This document shows positions 16,298-24,334 of a stretch of 64,000 nucleotides of DNA, piece after piece; positions within the stretch are counted from its first letter, which is position 1; each line of letters opens with the position of its first letter. The DNA is taken from contig NZ_FNFM01000009.1 of NCBI RefSeq assembly GCF_900101095.1, positions 197,709 to 261,708 of the forward strand, given 5' to 3'. The translations under genes were made by a program, and so were the position numbers. The notes below the pieces were generated by a model. It did not search any database, was not told the origin of the DNA, and saw only the letters and a list, made by a program, of their open reading frames with translations. This DNA is from Actinopolyspora mzabensis (GTDB taxonomy: Bacteria; Actinomycetota; Actinomycetes; Mycobacteriales; Pseudonocardiaceae).

Positions 16298-17161
16298 ATG
16301 ATCACGTCGTCGTCTCCCGCGGTCGTCCGGTACTACCTAGCGCTTCGCTTGGGACAGTTGCGCGGCGAAGCGGGATTGACCAAGCAGCAGGTGGCCGGTC
16401 GTATCGGGCGCACGGGGCAGACGGTCGCCAACATCGAGAACGCCGTCAACGCTCCTACGCAGAGCGATCTTGAGAAACTGCTCCAGATTTACGGGGCTGC
16501 CGATGAGTTCGTCGAGCTAAGTGAACTGTTGCCCGTAGCACGACGAAGCGTGCCGAAGCGGCAGGCTCCGGTTCCGGAGGACTACGACCTCCGCTTGAAC
16601 CTGGAAGTCGGCATGGCCGAACTGGACATTCTCAGCGGTTCGTTGGTTCCGGGGCTGCTGCAGATCCCCTGCTACGCCGCCGCTGTTTTCCGTGCCAATC
16701 CGAACCTTTCCGACGAAGAGATAGAGCAGCTCGTAGCGGCCCGGATGGACCGCAAGAAGATATTCACCAGGGAGGAAAGGCCCGTTCGGCTATACGTGGT
16801 CATGGACGAGAGCGTGCTGTACCGGTCTCGTGGTGATGCCACCGTGATGTGCGATCAACTCGATTACCTGCTGGATGTGGCCCGAACTTCCGAAGTGGAT
16901 CTCCAGGTGCTCCCGCTGGATGCGGGATCGTACCGCGGAGAAGGGACCTCGTGGACGATCATGAACTTTCCCGAGCCGTTGCGGGGGCATCCCGGACTCG
17001 TTCATCTGGATCTGCTCGGTGAAGCCCGCTATATCGACGACAGTTACATGGTGGAGCAGTACCAGCGGGCCTGGCGTCACATCATCGCTACCGCGATATC
17101 GCCGGAACGCTCCCTGGAGATGATTCGGGAAGCGAAAGGAAAGTATGTTTCCCCAGACTGA
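16298..17161 (+). CDS. XRE-family regulator with DUF5753 domain
   Basis: A 287-aa DNA-binding protein. The N-terminal helix-turn-helix (about 12-65) reads ALRLGQLRGEAGLTKQQVAGRIGRTGQTVANIENA. The rest matches the DUF5753 ligand-binding-like region: a LVPGLLQIPCYAAAVFRA segment near 120, then VVMDESVLYR and VDLQVLPLDAG. ATG 16298 has a GGGAGG site 7 nt upstream. The downstream DUF397 gene overlaps its end by 17 bp, the standard arrangement for this regulator pair in actinomycetes, where some pairs affect development and secondary metabolism. Its own operator is probably the palindrome upstream. Confidence 0.9.
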   Translation: MITSSSPAVVRYYLALRLGQLRGEAGLTKQQVAGRIGRTGQTVANIENAVNAPTQSDLEKLLQIYGAADEFVELSELLPVARRSVPKRQAPVPEDYDLRLNLEVGMAELDILSGSLVPGLLQIPCYAAAVFRANPNLSDEEIEQLVAARMDRKKIFTREERPVRLYVVMDESVLYRSRGDATVMCDQLDYLLDVARTSEVDLQVLPLDAGSYRGEGTSWTIMNFPEPLRGHPGLVHLDLLGEARYIDDSYMVEQYQRAWRHIIATAISPERSLEMIREAKGKYVSPD

Positions 17162-17342
17162 ACATCGATTCATTGGGTGGCGGAAGTCCAGTCACAGCGA
17201 TCCGGAACGTGACTGCGTGGAGGTGGCCGGATCTTCCGAGGTGGTGGGGGTTCGGGACAGCAAGCGGGGTGATTTCTCGCCCGTACTGGTGTTCGACCCA
17301 TTACGGTGGCGCGATTTCGTGGTAGCCCTGCGAGATGGTTGA
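17145..17342 (+). CDS. DUF397 domain protein
   Basis: A 65-residue protein with the DUF397 pattern: FIGWRKSSHSDPERDCVEVAG, then VVGVRDSKRGDFSPVLVFDPLRWRDFVVALR. It starts inside the end of the XRE gene (17-bp overlap), so the two are co-translated. DUF397 proteins accompany XRE/DUF5753 regulators and are thought to modulate them. Three further DUF397 copies, one broken, lie at 43-46 kb. Confidence 0.92.
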   Translation: MFPQTEHRFIGWRKSSHSDPERDCVEVAGSSEVVGVRDSKRGDFSPVLVFDPLRWRDFVVALRDG

Positions 17343-17642
17343 GCTCTCCGCGTGACTTTCATTCGGTCCGGCGGCCGTGCTGCTCTTTCCGTGGTAACCG
17401 GATCCGATGAGATCCCAGTCTGAACCGATCCGATGTGCCGAACGTGGTTTTCCGTCCGATTCGGACTTGTTAGAACCACCGACGGTTGTCGAGCGTTACG
17501 GGACGTCACTTCGAGTGTCGGTCCTCCCGCGATGTCAGTGGCCGCGCCCCTGATCCGGGGGCGGTTCACTCCGGCGACTCGTGCCCGTGCTCGACCGACA
17601 TCGGTGAAACACCGCGTCTGCCGAGAACTACAGGAGTCGAGG
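17343..17642. other. intergenic region, promoter side of DUF2599 gene
   Basis: 300 bp with no supported gene. The only clear element is the CAGGAG ribosome-binding site just before 17643. It presumably carries the promoter of the secreted-protein gene, but no unambiguous -35/-10 pair was found. Confidence 0.4.
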
Positions 17643-18104
17643 ATGTTCGGACCCACCAGGACCGCCCGCGCGACGAAACGGTTCGCGCTCGTCGCCGTCA
17701 CCACGCTGGCCGCCACGCTGCTGGGTGCGGGACCGGCCGCGGGGCAGGCACAAGCCGCCCCGCTGCCACCGGACCAGGGCTGGCGCTCCTGCGGCAGCCT
17801 GCTGATCAACAAGGCCTCGGTGGACAACAGGGGCGACATGTTCAAGGTCAACATGGTTCCGTCGCACGCCCTGCGCGTCCCCCACCCCTCGGTCGGGGCC
17901 GCGTGGGGCGACCTGCGGAACTGCGTGAGCTTCCCGAACTGGGACACCCTGCGCCAGCAGTTCGACTGCCACGCCGCCTTCGGACGCAAGGAGCCGGAGT
18001 GGAACATGGAGTCCGACCGTTTCTCCAACCCCGACTGGAAGACGGACAACCCGACGCAGCACAAGTGCAACTGGGGCAGCAGTAACGGTGGCGGTTCCTC
18101 CTGA
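17643..18104 (+). CDS. secreted DUF2599-like protein
   Basis: A 153-residue exported protein. The signal peptide has a basic start (FGPTRTARATKR), a hydrophobic core (FALVAVTTLAATLLGAGPA) and a likely cleavage after AQAA near residue 40. The mature domain has conserved-looking Cys and Trp residues and the LRQQFDCHAAFGRKEPEWNMES segment typical of DUF2599 proteins. The four cysteines suggest disulfides. ATG 17643 has AGGAG upstream. No function is known for the family; it is one of the genes lying between purK and purE. Confidence 0.75.
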   Translation: MFGPTRTARATKRFALVAVTTLAATLLGAGPAAGQAQAAPLPPDQGWRSCGSLLINKASVDNRGDMFKVNMVPSHALRVPHPSVGAAWGDLRNCVSFPNWDTLRQQFDCHAAFGRKEPEWNMESDRFSNPDWKTDNPTQHKCNWGSSNGGGSS

Positions 18105-18299
18105 TCGAAGTTCGCTGTTCATACGTGCCGTAGTGCCCACTCGGCGGAACCTCCCGCGGGAGTCAGCCGCGCAGGTGGGTGCTTCGGCAGGGCCGCGAGG
18201 CTGTCTCGTGCCCCGCGTCCCACGCTTCGACCTCGGGTCCCGAAGGCCCGGGGTCCCGAAGGCACGGGGTGGAAGCGCTCCTCTGGAGCCCCCGGTGCG

Positions 18300-19214
18300 T
18301 CAGGAACGCGCCCGACGGCCCACGAACCAGACCGTCCCCACCACCAGCGCGCACCCCAGCAGCTGCCACCACGTGGGTGACTCCCCGAGCAGCAGCACTC
18401 CCCACAGCACGGCCAGCACCGGTTGCAGCAGCAACAGGGTGCTGCCGACACTGCTCGGCACCCGCGGCAGTGCCGACCCCACCACCAGCAGGCCGGTGAC
18501 CTGTGACGAGAGTGCGAGCGCGGCCAGCCACCCCAGGGCGGGCCAGCCTACCGCCAGTTCCACGCCCTGCCACGGCCCGCCGAGCAGCAGCGCGGTGGCG
18601 GCTGCCGAAACGGAGGCGAGGCAGACCGGCGAGAAGCGGTGCCTGCCGTGTCGCGTGCCGCTCAGTCGCAGCATGAAGAGATAGCCGCCGTAGGCCACTC
18701 CCGAGGCGGCTCCCAGCAGCGCGCCGTAGGCGGGGGCATCGCCGAACGCTCGGCTGTCCGCCACACCGCCCACCAACGCCACCCCCGCGAGCATCACCGG
18801 CGTGGCCAGCAGGAAACCCACCGAGAGCCGTTCGCGGGTGATCAGCAGCGCGAGCAGCGGCGCCGCGAGCACCTGCACGTTGTTGAGCACCGTGGCGATG
18901 CCGGTGCCGATGTTGACGATGGACTCGCCCCACAACACCAGGTCCAGCCCCAGGAAGAATCCCGCCAGCAGATCCAGCGCCTGCCACCGGAAACCCCGGC
19001 CGCCGAGCCTGCGCCGTTCGAGTAACGCCAGCGGCAGCAAAACCGGCAGAGCGAGCAGGCAGCGGTAGAACGCGGCCGTACCGGCGGCGGTGCCGGACAG
19101 CTGCATGAACAGTGCGGAGCCCGACAGGATCGTGGCGCCGAGCGTCAGTACCAGTCGCGCGTCGGGAGCGGTAGTGCGTCCGGTAGCGGGCGGTTCGGTC
19201 TCGGGGGCGGTCAT
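18300..19214 (-). CDS. EamA/DMT-superfamily transporter
   Basis: A 304-aa protein with about ten membrane helices in two EamA halves, for example LVLTLGATILSGSALFMQL near the start and TGIATVLNNVQVLAAPLLALLI at the end of the first half. Such proteins export amino acids or other small metabolites. It is divergent from a LysR regulator gene with 74 bp between the two starts, a common pairing in which the regulator controls the exporter. The substrate cannot be read from the sequence. Confidence 0.88.
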   Translation of the reverse strand: MTAPETEPPATGRTTAPDARLVLTLGATILSGSALFMQLSGTAAGTAAFYRCLLALPVLLPLALLERRRLGGRGFRWQALDLLAGFFLGLDLVLWGESIVNIGTGIATVLNNVQVLAAPLLALLITRERLSVGFLLATPVMLAGVALVGGVADSRAFGDAPAYGALLGAASGVAYGGYLFMLRLSGTRHGRHRFSPVCLASVSAAATALLLGGPWQGVELAVGWPALGWLAALALSSQVTGLLVVGSALPRVPSSVGSTLLLLQPVLAVLWGVLLLGESPTWWQLLGCALVVGTVWFVGRRARS

Positions 19215-19232
19215 GACTCCAACGATGCTGGT

Positions 19233-19244
19233 TGAAAATATTCA
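19233..19244. promoter_or_regulatory. LysR-type binding-site candidate
   Basis: TGAA-AATA-TTCA inverted repeat in the intergenic gap between the EamA and LysR genes, within an AT-rich stretch. It fits the T-N11-A style of LysR boxes and lies close to the exporter start. Confidence 0.5.
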
Positions 19245-19275
19245 GCACAATCGAATGTTTCTGGCCGGAATTCGG

Positions 19276-19288
19276 TAGCATCGCTTCC
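19276..19288 (+). promoter_or_regulatory. -10 box of leaderless lysR-type gene
   Basis: TAGCAT at 19276-19281, seven bases before GTG 19289. Confidence 0.55.
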
Positions 19289-20212
19289 GTGTTCAATGTG
19301 GAACGACTTCGTGCGTTGCACGCCGTCGCAGCGCACGGCTCCGTGGCGCTGGCAGCCTCGGCGCTGCACGTGACTCCCTCCGGCGTTTCGCAGCAGCTCG
19401 CCAAGCTGGAACGTGAGGCAGGACACCAGCTGTTGGAGCAGCACGGTCGCGGCGTACGTCTCACGGCAGCGGGGCACGTGCTCTCCAAGCACGCCTCGGA
19501 GATCCTCTCCAGGATGTCGGAGGCGCAGTCCGATCTCGACGGCCTCAGCGAGGAGATCCTCGGCCCGCTGCGGATCGGCTCGATCTCCACCGTGCTGCGG
19601 GCGGTGGTTCCCGGCGCGCTGAGTGCGCTGCACCGCAGGCACCCCCGGCTGGAGGTGACGCTGCGCGAGGGCGAGGCCGAGGAGACCCTGCCCGCCCTGG
19701 TGGGGCGCGATCTCGACCTGGCGGTGCTGGAGAGCTGGGATCGGCTGCCCACGCAGCTGCCCGCCGAGGTCAGCTATCGCAGGTTGTGCACCGACACCGC
19801 CGACGTCGCGCTGCCGGAGCAGCACCGGCTCGCCCACCGGACCTCGGTCTCGCTGCACGAACTGGCCGACACTCCCTGGGTGAGCTGGGCCACCGGGACC
19901 GCCTGCCACGAGTGGTTGGTGCAGACCCTGCGGGCTCAGGAGTTCGAGCCGCGCATCACCTGCAACGTCGCGGGGTATCCCACCCAGCTCGAACTGGTGG
20001 GCGCCAATCTCGCGGCGGCCCTGGTGCCCAGACTGGCCCGAGATTCGGTACCCAGCGGAGTCGCGGTGGTGCGAACCAGGCCGGTGCTGCAGCGGCAGGT
20101 GCTCGCCGTCTGGCGCACCGACTCCGAGCGCCCGGCGATCCGTGCCTGCGTCGACGCGCTGGCGACCGTCACCGAGCAGCAGACCCTGGTGGCGCCGCAG
20201 GAACACCAGTAG
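19289..20212 (+). CDS. LysR-family transcriptional regulator
   Basis: A 307-aa regulator. The N-terminal winged helix (about 1-60) reads RLRALHAVAAHGSVALAASALHVTPSGVSQQLAKLEREAG, followed by the linker helix and a periplasmic-binding-like effector domain (about 90-290, starting GPLRIGSISTVLRAVVPGAL). GTG 19289 is preferred to an in-frame ATG at 19232 because TAGCAT lies seven bases before it. It most likely controls the divergent EamA exporter. Confidence 0.9.
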   Translation: MFNVERLRALHAVAAHGSVALAASALHVTPSGVSQQLAKLEREAGHQLLEQHGRGVRLTAAGHVLSKHASEILSRMSEAQSDLDGLSEEILGPLRIGSISTVLRAVVPGALSALHRRHPRLEVTLREGEAEETLPALVGRDLDLAVLESWDRLPTQLPAEVSYRRLCTDTADVALPEQHRLAHRTSVSLHELADTPWVSWATGTACHEWLVQTLRAQEFEPRITCNVAGYPTQLELVGANLAAALVPRLARDSVPSGVAVVRTRPVLQRQVLAVWRTDSERPAIRACVDALATVTEQQTLVAPQEHQ

Positions 20213-20262
20213 CAGCGCCGACTCGGGTTTCCACCGCCCGACCGAGCTCGTATCCGGGCATC

Positions 20263-20268
20263 TAGGCT
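20263..20268 (+). promoter_or_regulatory. -10 box upstream of purE
   Basis: TAGGCT about 42 bp upstream of purE. Unlike the leaderless genes, purE also has a GGGGAGG ribosome-binding site at 20296-20302, so a short leader is expected. Confidence 0.45.
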
Positions 20269-20310
20269 CAGCGGGAAACCGATTTCGACGACCTCGGGGA
20301 GGAAGCGTTG

Positions 20311-20841
20311 GTGGAGTCCGACGAGCGGACACCGCTGGTGGGCCTGGTGATGGGCAGCGATTCGGACTGGTCGGTGATGCGCGAAGCGGGGGAGGCGTTG
20401 CGCGAGTTCGACGTCCCCTACGAGGTGGGCGTGTACTCGGCGCACCGCACTCCGCAGCGGATGCTGGACTACGCGGGCGGCGCGGCCGAGCGCGGGGTCC
20501 GGGTGGTCATCGCCGGTGCGGGCGGTGCGGCACACCTTCCCGGCATGGTCGCCTCGGCCACGGTGCTGCCGGTGATCGGTGTTCCGGTGCCGCTGAAGTA
20601 CCTGGACGGCATGGACTCGCTGCTGTCCATCGTGCAGATGCCCGCCGGTATACCGGTGGCGACCGTCTCCGTCGGTGGCGCCCGCAACGCCGGGCTGCTC
20701 GCGGTGCGCACGCTGGCCGCCGATTCGGGAGAGCTCGGCGCGCGGCTGCGCGACCGGATGAGCCGGTTCCAGAGCGAGCTGGAGACCAAGGTGCTGGACA
20801 AGGACTCCGCGCTGCGCGAGCGGGTCGCGGGCGGGGAGTAG
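20311..20841 (+). CDS. purE: N5-carboxyaminoimidazole ribonucleotide mutase
   Basis: Converts N5-CAIR from PurK to CAIR in purine synthesis. The 176-aa protein shows the class I PurE motifs GSDSDW (15-20), SAHRTP with catalytic H45, and [12 protein letters not shown] with H75. GTG 20311 has an optimally spaced GGGGAGG site; the TTG one codon upstream is also possible. It has its own promoter, consistent with its separation from purK. Confidence 0.95.
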   Translation: MESDERTPLVGLVMGSDSDWSVMREAGEALREFDVPYEVGVYSAHRTPQRMLDYAGGAAERGVRVVIAGAGGAAHLPGMVASATVLPVIGVPVPLKYLDGMDSLLSIVQMPAGIPVATVSVGGARNAGLLAVRTLAADSGELGARLRDRMSRFQSELETKVLDKDSALRERVAGGE

Positions 20842-20877
20842 GAGAAGCAGCGCCGTGCGGAACCGGCAAGCCCCTGC

Positions 20878-21663
20878 TCAGCCGAGCTCGTTGACGAGCA
20901 CCGCTTCCTGGGCCGTGCCGATCGGGCTGTAGGTGTCGAACAGCCGCGCTCGCGCCACCCCGATGCCGCTGGTCTCGACGTCCCGCCGGATCTCCATGCC
21001 GAGCCATTCGCCCGCCAGTTCGCGGTGCAGGTAGCAGGTGATGTCGGTGTTGATCCAGGGGCCGAACAGTTCGCCGATCGGGCTGGCCGCGCTGATGCAG
21101 TCCACCAGGGTGGCGGTGTGCACCAGTGGGGTCATCGGCTCGTTCGGCAACAGCGGCACCGGCATCCGCATCCACACCCTGCTGGCGTCCGGGCTGCTCT
21201 GGTCGTCGATCCACCGCACGTCGACCACGTCGTGCACTCCCCAGCGCAACCCGAGTTCGGGAGGGATCAGCGATCCGTCGGCGATACCGTCCGGGCCGGT
21301 GAACGGCGGAACCGACGTGGAGTTCGGCCCGTCCAGCTCGCTACGCCGCAGCAATTGGGCGGTCGCCCGGGTGAGCGTCTCCTCGCCCCTGGTCAGTTCC
21401 GCCTCGATCACTTGGAGGCGTTTGCCCGACCGCAGGGTGCGGGTCGAGACCGCCACGTGTTCGCGGGGAACCGGGCGCATCAGGTCGAAGGTCATCCGGG
21501 CCACGAACATTTCGGGATCCGCTGCCGCGCGCTCGATGGCGCGTGCCAGCAGTCCCGCCACCGGACCACCGCCGGTCAGTTCGCCCCAGGGGTTTCCCGC
21601 GGCCTCGGTCGGGATGAATCCGGTTCCGTCGGTCTCGAACAGCGTCCGCCTCGCATCTGGCAC
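20878..21663 (-). CDS. thioesterase-fold acyl-CoA thioesterase-like protein
   Basis: A 261-aa protein in the double hot-dog (TesB-like) thioesterase family. The first half contains TEAAGNPWGELTGGGPVAGLLARAIE and the second PLVHTATLVDCISAASPIG and INTDITCYLHRELAGEWLGM. These correspond to the two hot-dog helices and the TesB-type Thr/Asp region. Substrate unknown; fatty acyl-CoA hydrolysis is the family-level expectation. It starts at GTG 21663 with TAGCAT six bases upstream (leaderless), and it converges on purE with 36 bp between stops. Confidence 0.82.
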   Translation of the reverse strand: MPDARRTLFETDGTGFIPTEAAGNPWGELTGGGPVAGLLARAIERAAADPEMFVARMTFDLMRPVPREHVAVSTRTLRSGKRLQVIEAELTRGEETLTRATAQLLRRSELDGPNSTSVPPFTGPDGIADGSLIPPELGLRWGVHDVVDVRWIDDQSSPDASRVWMRMPVPLLPNEPMTPLVHTATLVDCISAASPIGELFGPWINTDITCYLHRELAGEWLGMEIRRDVETSGIGVARARLFDTYSPIGTAQEAVLVNELG

Positions 21664-21675
21664 ACCCTGATGCTA
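21664..21675 (-). promoter_or_regulatory. -10 box of leaderless thioesterase gene
   Basis: On the minus strand TAGCAT (21675-21670), six bases, then GTG at 21663. Confidence 0.55.
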
Positions 21676-21727
21676 CTTGCGAGTAAAGCAAATTGCGAGA
21701 CGTGTCCGATCCGGTTTTGTCGTCCCG

Positions 21728-22459
21728 TCAGTCCTCGGCGCCCAGTTCCACCGTGATCTTCTCGTCGGAGCGCCGTTTTTCCAGCAGCTCGGTGTTCCCG
21801 CCTTCGGGCAGCCCGGTCAGTTGCACCAGCGAGGCCCGCGCGGCCAGCACGGCCAACAGGCTGTCCACCGCACCCTCCGGGAGCGTCCAGTCCAGTGTGG
21901 AAAGCACCCGGTCCTGCTCGCCGATACCCGAGCTCGCGGCACTCCGCCGCGCCGACTCGATCACTTCGTCCACGGTGGAGTCGAACAGCGCGGGAGTGTC
22001 ACCGGGGACGGGCAGTAGCGGACTGAACTCGTCGCCGCGGACCCGCACCTCGGACGCGTAGTCCAACACCTTGTCGTCGAGCCCAGACACGGAGCCACCG
22101 AGCGCGTCCAGCCCCACCGCGACGACGGTGTGCGCTCCGCTGCCCTCGGACACCCGTTGTCCGGGGACGAAAGCCGCCTCGGACCCCGCCGGGGAGTCCG
22201 TCACGCGGGCACCACACCACCAGGCTCCGAGCAGGATCCCCGCGGTCTGCCAGTGGGCGGGCAGCCGAACGGCCACCGACATACCCGGTTCGAGGTCGAG
22301 TTCCTCGGTCAGCCAGTTGGCCGTTTTCGCGGCCCAGTTGCCCACCGTGGCGCGGGAGAGCTCGATCCTGCCTCCCGCGGCCTCGTCGTAGTGCGTGATC
22401 AGCGGGCGCGCGGATCCGTTGGTAAGCAGGGGTGACAGCAGGCTCGCGGTGACGCTCAT
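21728..22459 (-). CDS. TIGR03089 family protein
   Basis: A 243-aa protein matching the actinobacterial TIGR03089 family, which looks like the N-terminal part of an AMP-dependent acyl-CoA synthetase. It has LITHYDEAAGGRIELSRATVGNWAAKTANWL and GMSVAVRLPAHWQTAGILLGAWWCGARV but no adenylation core or C-terminal lid. It should therefore not be catalytic as a synthetase on its own; function unknown. In several actinobacteria the family lies next to LCP genes, as here. It starts at ATG 22459 with TAACCT six bases upstream. Confidence 0.85.
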   Translation of the reverse strand: MSVTASLLSPLLTNGSARPLITHYDEAAGGRIELSRATVGNWAAKTANWLTEELDLEPGMSVAVRLPAHWQTAGILLGAWWCGARVTDSPAGSEAAFVPGQRVSEGSGAHTVVAVGLDALGGSVSGLDDKVLDYASEVRVRGDEFSPLLPVPGDTPALFDSTVDEVIESARRSAASSGIGEQDRVLSTLDWTLPEGAVDSLLAVLAARASLVQLTGLPEGGNTELLEKRRSDEKITVELGAED

Positions 22460-22471
22460 TGGGGCAGGTTA
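22460..22471 (-). promoter_or_regulatory. -10 box of leaderless TIGR03089 gene
   Basis: On the minus strand TAACCT (22471-22466), six bases, then ATG at 22459. Confidence 0.5.
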
Positions 22472-22558
22472 ACCCACCGGGGCAGTGCCCACTCGATGTC
22501 TCCTCCGCCCGGTAGGGGAGTCACGCGCTGTTCGTCACCCCGGCCCGGGAATCCGCTG

Positions 22559-24100
22559 TCAGTAGACGCAGGGAATCCCCTCCGTGGTGATCTCCCGTTT
22601 CGGCGAGTCCACCGGAGCGCTCGACGCGGCCCGCACGCCGTCCAGTCTTACCAGCGGATCCCCGGTCATCCGATGCGTCGGTTCCGTCGAGCCGGGTCGG
22701 GACTCGGCAGAAGCGGCGGGTGAGTGTGGCGAACCGGCGGGTGACTGTGGCGAACCGGCGGGTGACCGGGGCGAGCCGGGCCGCGAGCCGGTCGGACTCG
22801 GCCGGGACGACGCACCGGGCGAACCGCTGTTCGAGTCCGAAGTGGCCTCGGCGACGTCGTGGCCGAAGCCCGCGACGAACTCGTGCACCCGTTCCTCGTC
22901 GACGCTGACGACACTGCGCCCCGCGGAGTTGCGCGCTGTGGTGTCCTCCACCGGGATGGTCACGAAACCGATGTCGCCGGAGGCCAGTGACTGCATCCTG
23001 CGCACGAAGTCCAGCACTCGCCAGTCGCTGTCCAGCACCACCGACTTGCGGGCCGCGGTCATCAGGTCCCGGAGCTTGCCGGTGTTCGTCAGGGTTCCGC
23101 TGGAGAGCACCTTGTCCGCGACGGCGGCCATGAACACCTGCTGGCGCACGATCCGATCCAGATCACCGTTGGGCAGGCCGTGTCGCTGCCGGACGAACGC
23201 CAGCGCGTCCCCACCCGAGATCGTCTGCTCTCCCGCGGGGAACTCGGCGCCGGAGTTCTTGTCGCTGGTCGCGCGTTTCAGGCAGACTCTCACCCCACCG
23301 AGGGCCTTGGTGACCTCGTAGAACCCCAGCAGGTTCACCTCGGCGTAGTGATCCACCCCGACGCCCGTCAACGACTCCACGGCGCCGACCAACGCGCGGA
23401 TTCCCGCCCGCTTGGACAGTTTCTCGATCTCCGCCGCCGTGTGATCACCGGTGGCGCGCAGCTCGTCCTCCCTGGCGGTCTTGGTCAGCCCGTAAATCCC
23501 GTTGATCTTTTCGGCCTCCCCGGAGCGACGTACCGCGGTGTCGCGGGGGATCGAGACGGCGGTCGAGGCCGTCCCGTCGTCGGGCACCCGCAGCAGGATG
23601 ATCGTGTCCGTGTTCAGCCCACTGGCCGACTCGGTGCGCAGCATGTCCAACACCTCGTCCGGCAGCGGGTTGCCCTGGGCATCGGTGCGACTGTCACTGC
23701 CCACGAGCAGGATGTCGGTCGCGGTGTCCTCCGGCATCTGCCGGGGCGAGTCACCGATTCGCAGATCGACCTTGTTGGACCGGTCCTCCAGCACTCCCAG
23801 CGCGGTCCAGCCCAAGCCGGTCCCCGCCAGGGTCACCACCGAGGCGAGTACCAGCAGGGAGCGCATCGTGACCCGGGCCGTACCTCGCAGCACACGGCTG
23901 CCGCGACTACCGGCGGTGCTCCTTCCCCCGTCCGAGACGACGGCCGGGGGAGTATCCGAAGCCGCTGCCTTCCCGCGGGTGTCCGAAACGTCCTCCGGCT
24001 CGTCCTCCGGGAGTGTCGAGTCCGACTCCGCGTTACCGGATGCCGCGTCCTCGTCGCGCGGTCCCTCCGACGACGTCGCGTGCGTGTCGGGCTCGTCCAC
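22559..24100 (-). CDS. LytR-CpsA-Psr (LCP) family wall polymer ligase
   Basis: A 513-aa membrane protein predicted to transfer lipid-linked glycopolymers to peptidoglycan. GTG 24100 is the start because an AGGAGG site lies 6 nt before it; longer frames start before that site. It has a cytoplasmic acidic N-terminus, one membrane helix near 90-115 (LLVLASVVTLAGTGLGW), then the LCP domain. Visible signatures are DILLVGSDSRTDAQGNPL, VSIPRDTAV and FVRQRHGLPNGDLDRIVRQQ. The C-terminus is a Ser/Pro/Gly repeat region with PxGSPxSPAGSP units. It is a tandem paralogue of the next gene upstream. Confidence 0.9.
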   Translation of the reverse strand: MDEPDTHATSSEGPRDEDAASGNAESDSTLPEDEPEDVSDTRGKAAASDTPPAVVSDGGRSTAGSRGSRVLRGTARVTMRSLLVLASVVTLAGTGLGWTALGVLEDRSNKVDLRIGDSPRQMPEDTATDILLVGSDSRTDAQGNPLPDEVLDMLRTESASGLNTDTIILLRVPDDGTASTAVSIPRDTAVRRSGEAEKINGIYGLTKTAREDELRATGDHTAAEIEKLSKRAGIRALVGAVESLTGVGVDHYAEVNLLGFYEVTKALGGVRVCLKRATSDKNSGAEFPAGEQTISGGDALAFVRQRHGLPNGDLDRIVRQQVFMAAVADKVLSSGTLTNTGKLRDLMTAARKSVVLDSDWRVLDFVRRMQSLASGDIGFVTIPVEDTTARNSAGRSVVSVDEERVHEFVAGFGHDVAEATSDSNSGSPGASSRPSPTGSRPGSPRSPAGSPQSPAGSPHSPAASAESRPGSTEPTHRMTGDPLVRLDGVRAASSAPVDSPKREITTEGIPCVY

Positions 24101-24334
24101 TTGGGTCCTCCTGAAAAGCGGCCTTTTCCCTTCGGTGGTCACTGCGGGACCGCGACACGCCACATCGCGCTCGTGGGAGTGGCACACCTCGAACTCCGGA
24201 CCAACGTGTGGAGCCGGGAGTCCAAGGTTAACGTGCGAAGGCCGAGTTCATGTGAGGATATTTCGATTATCGGTGCCGTGTCGCCGCTGCTCCAGCGATC
24301 GCAGTGGCCACGGTGGCCGCGCGAAACCGCTCGG

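Noticed and set aside
18140-18165. Further family A copy after the DUF2599 gene
   Set aside because: Only the left border (GGCGGAACCTCCCGCGGG) is present; no stem partner is found, so it is not counted.
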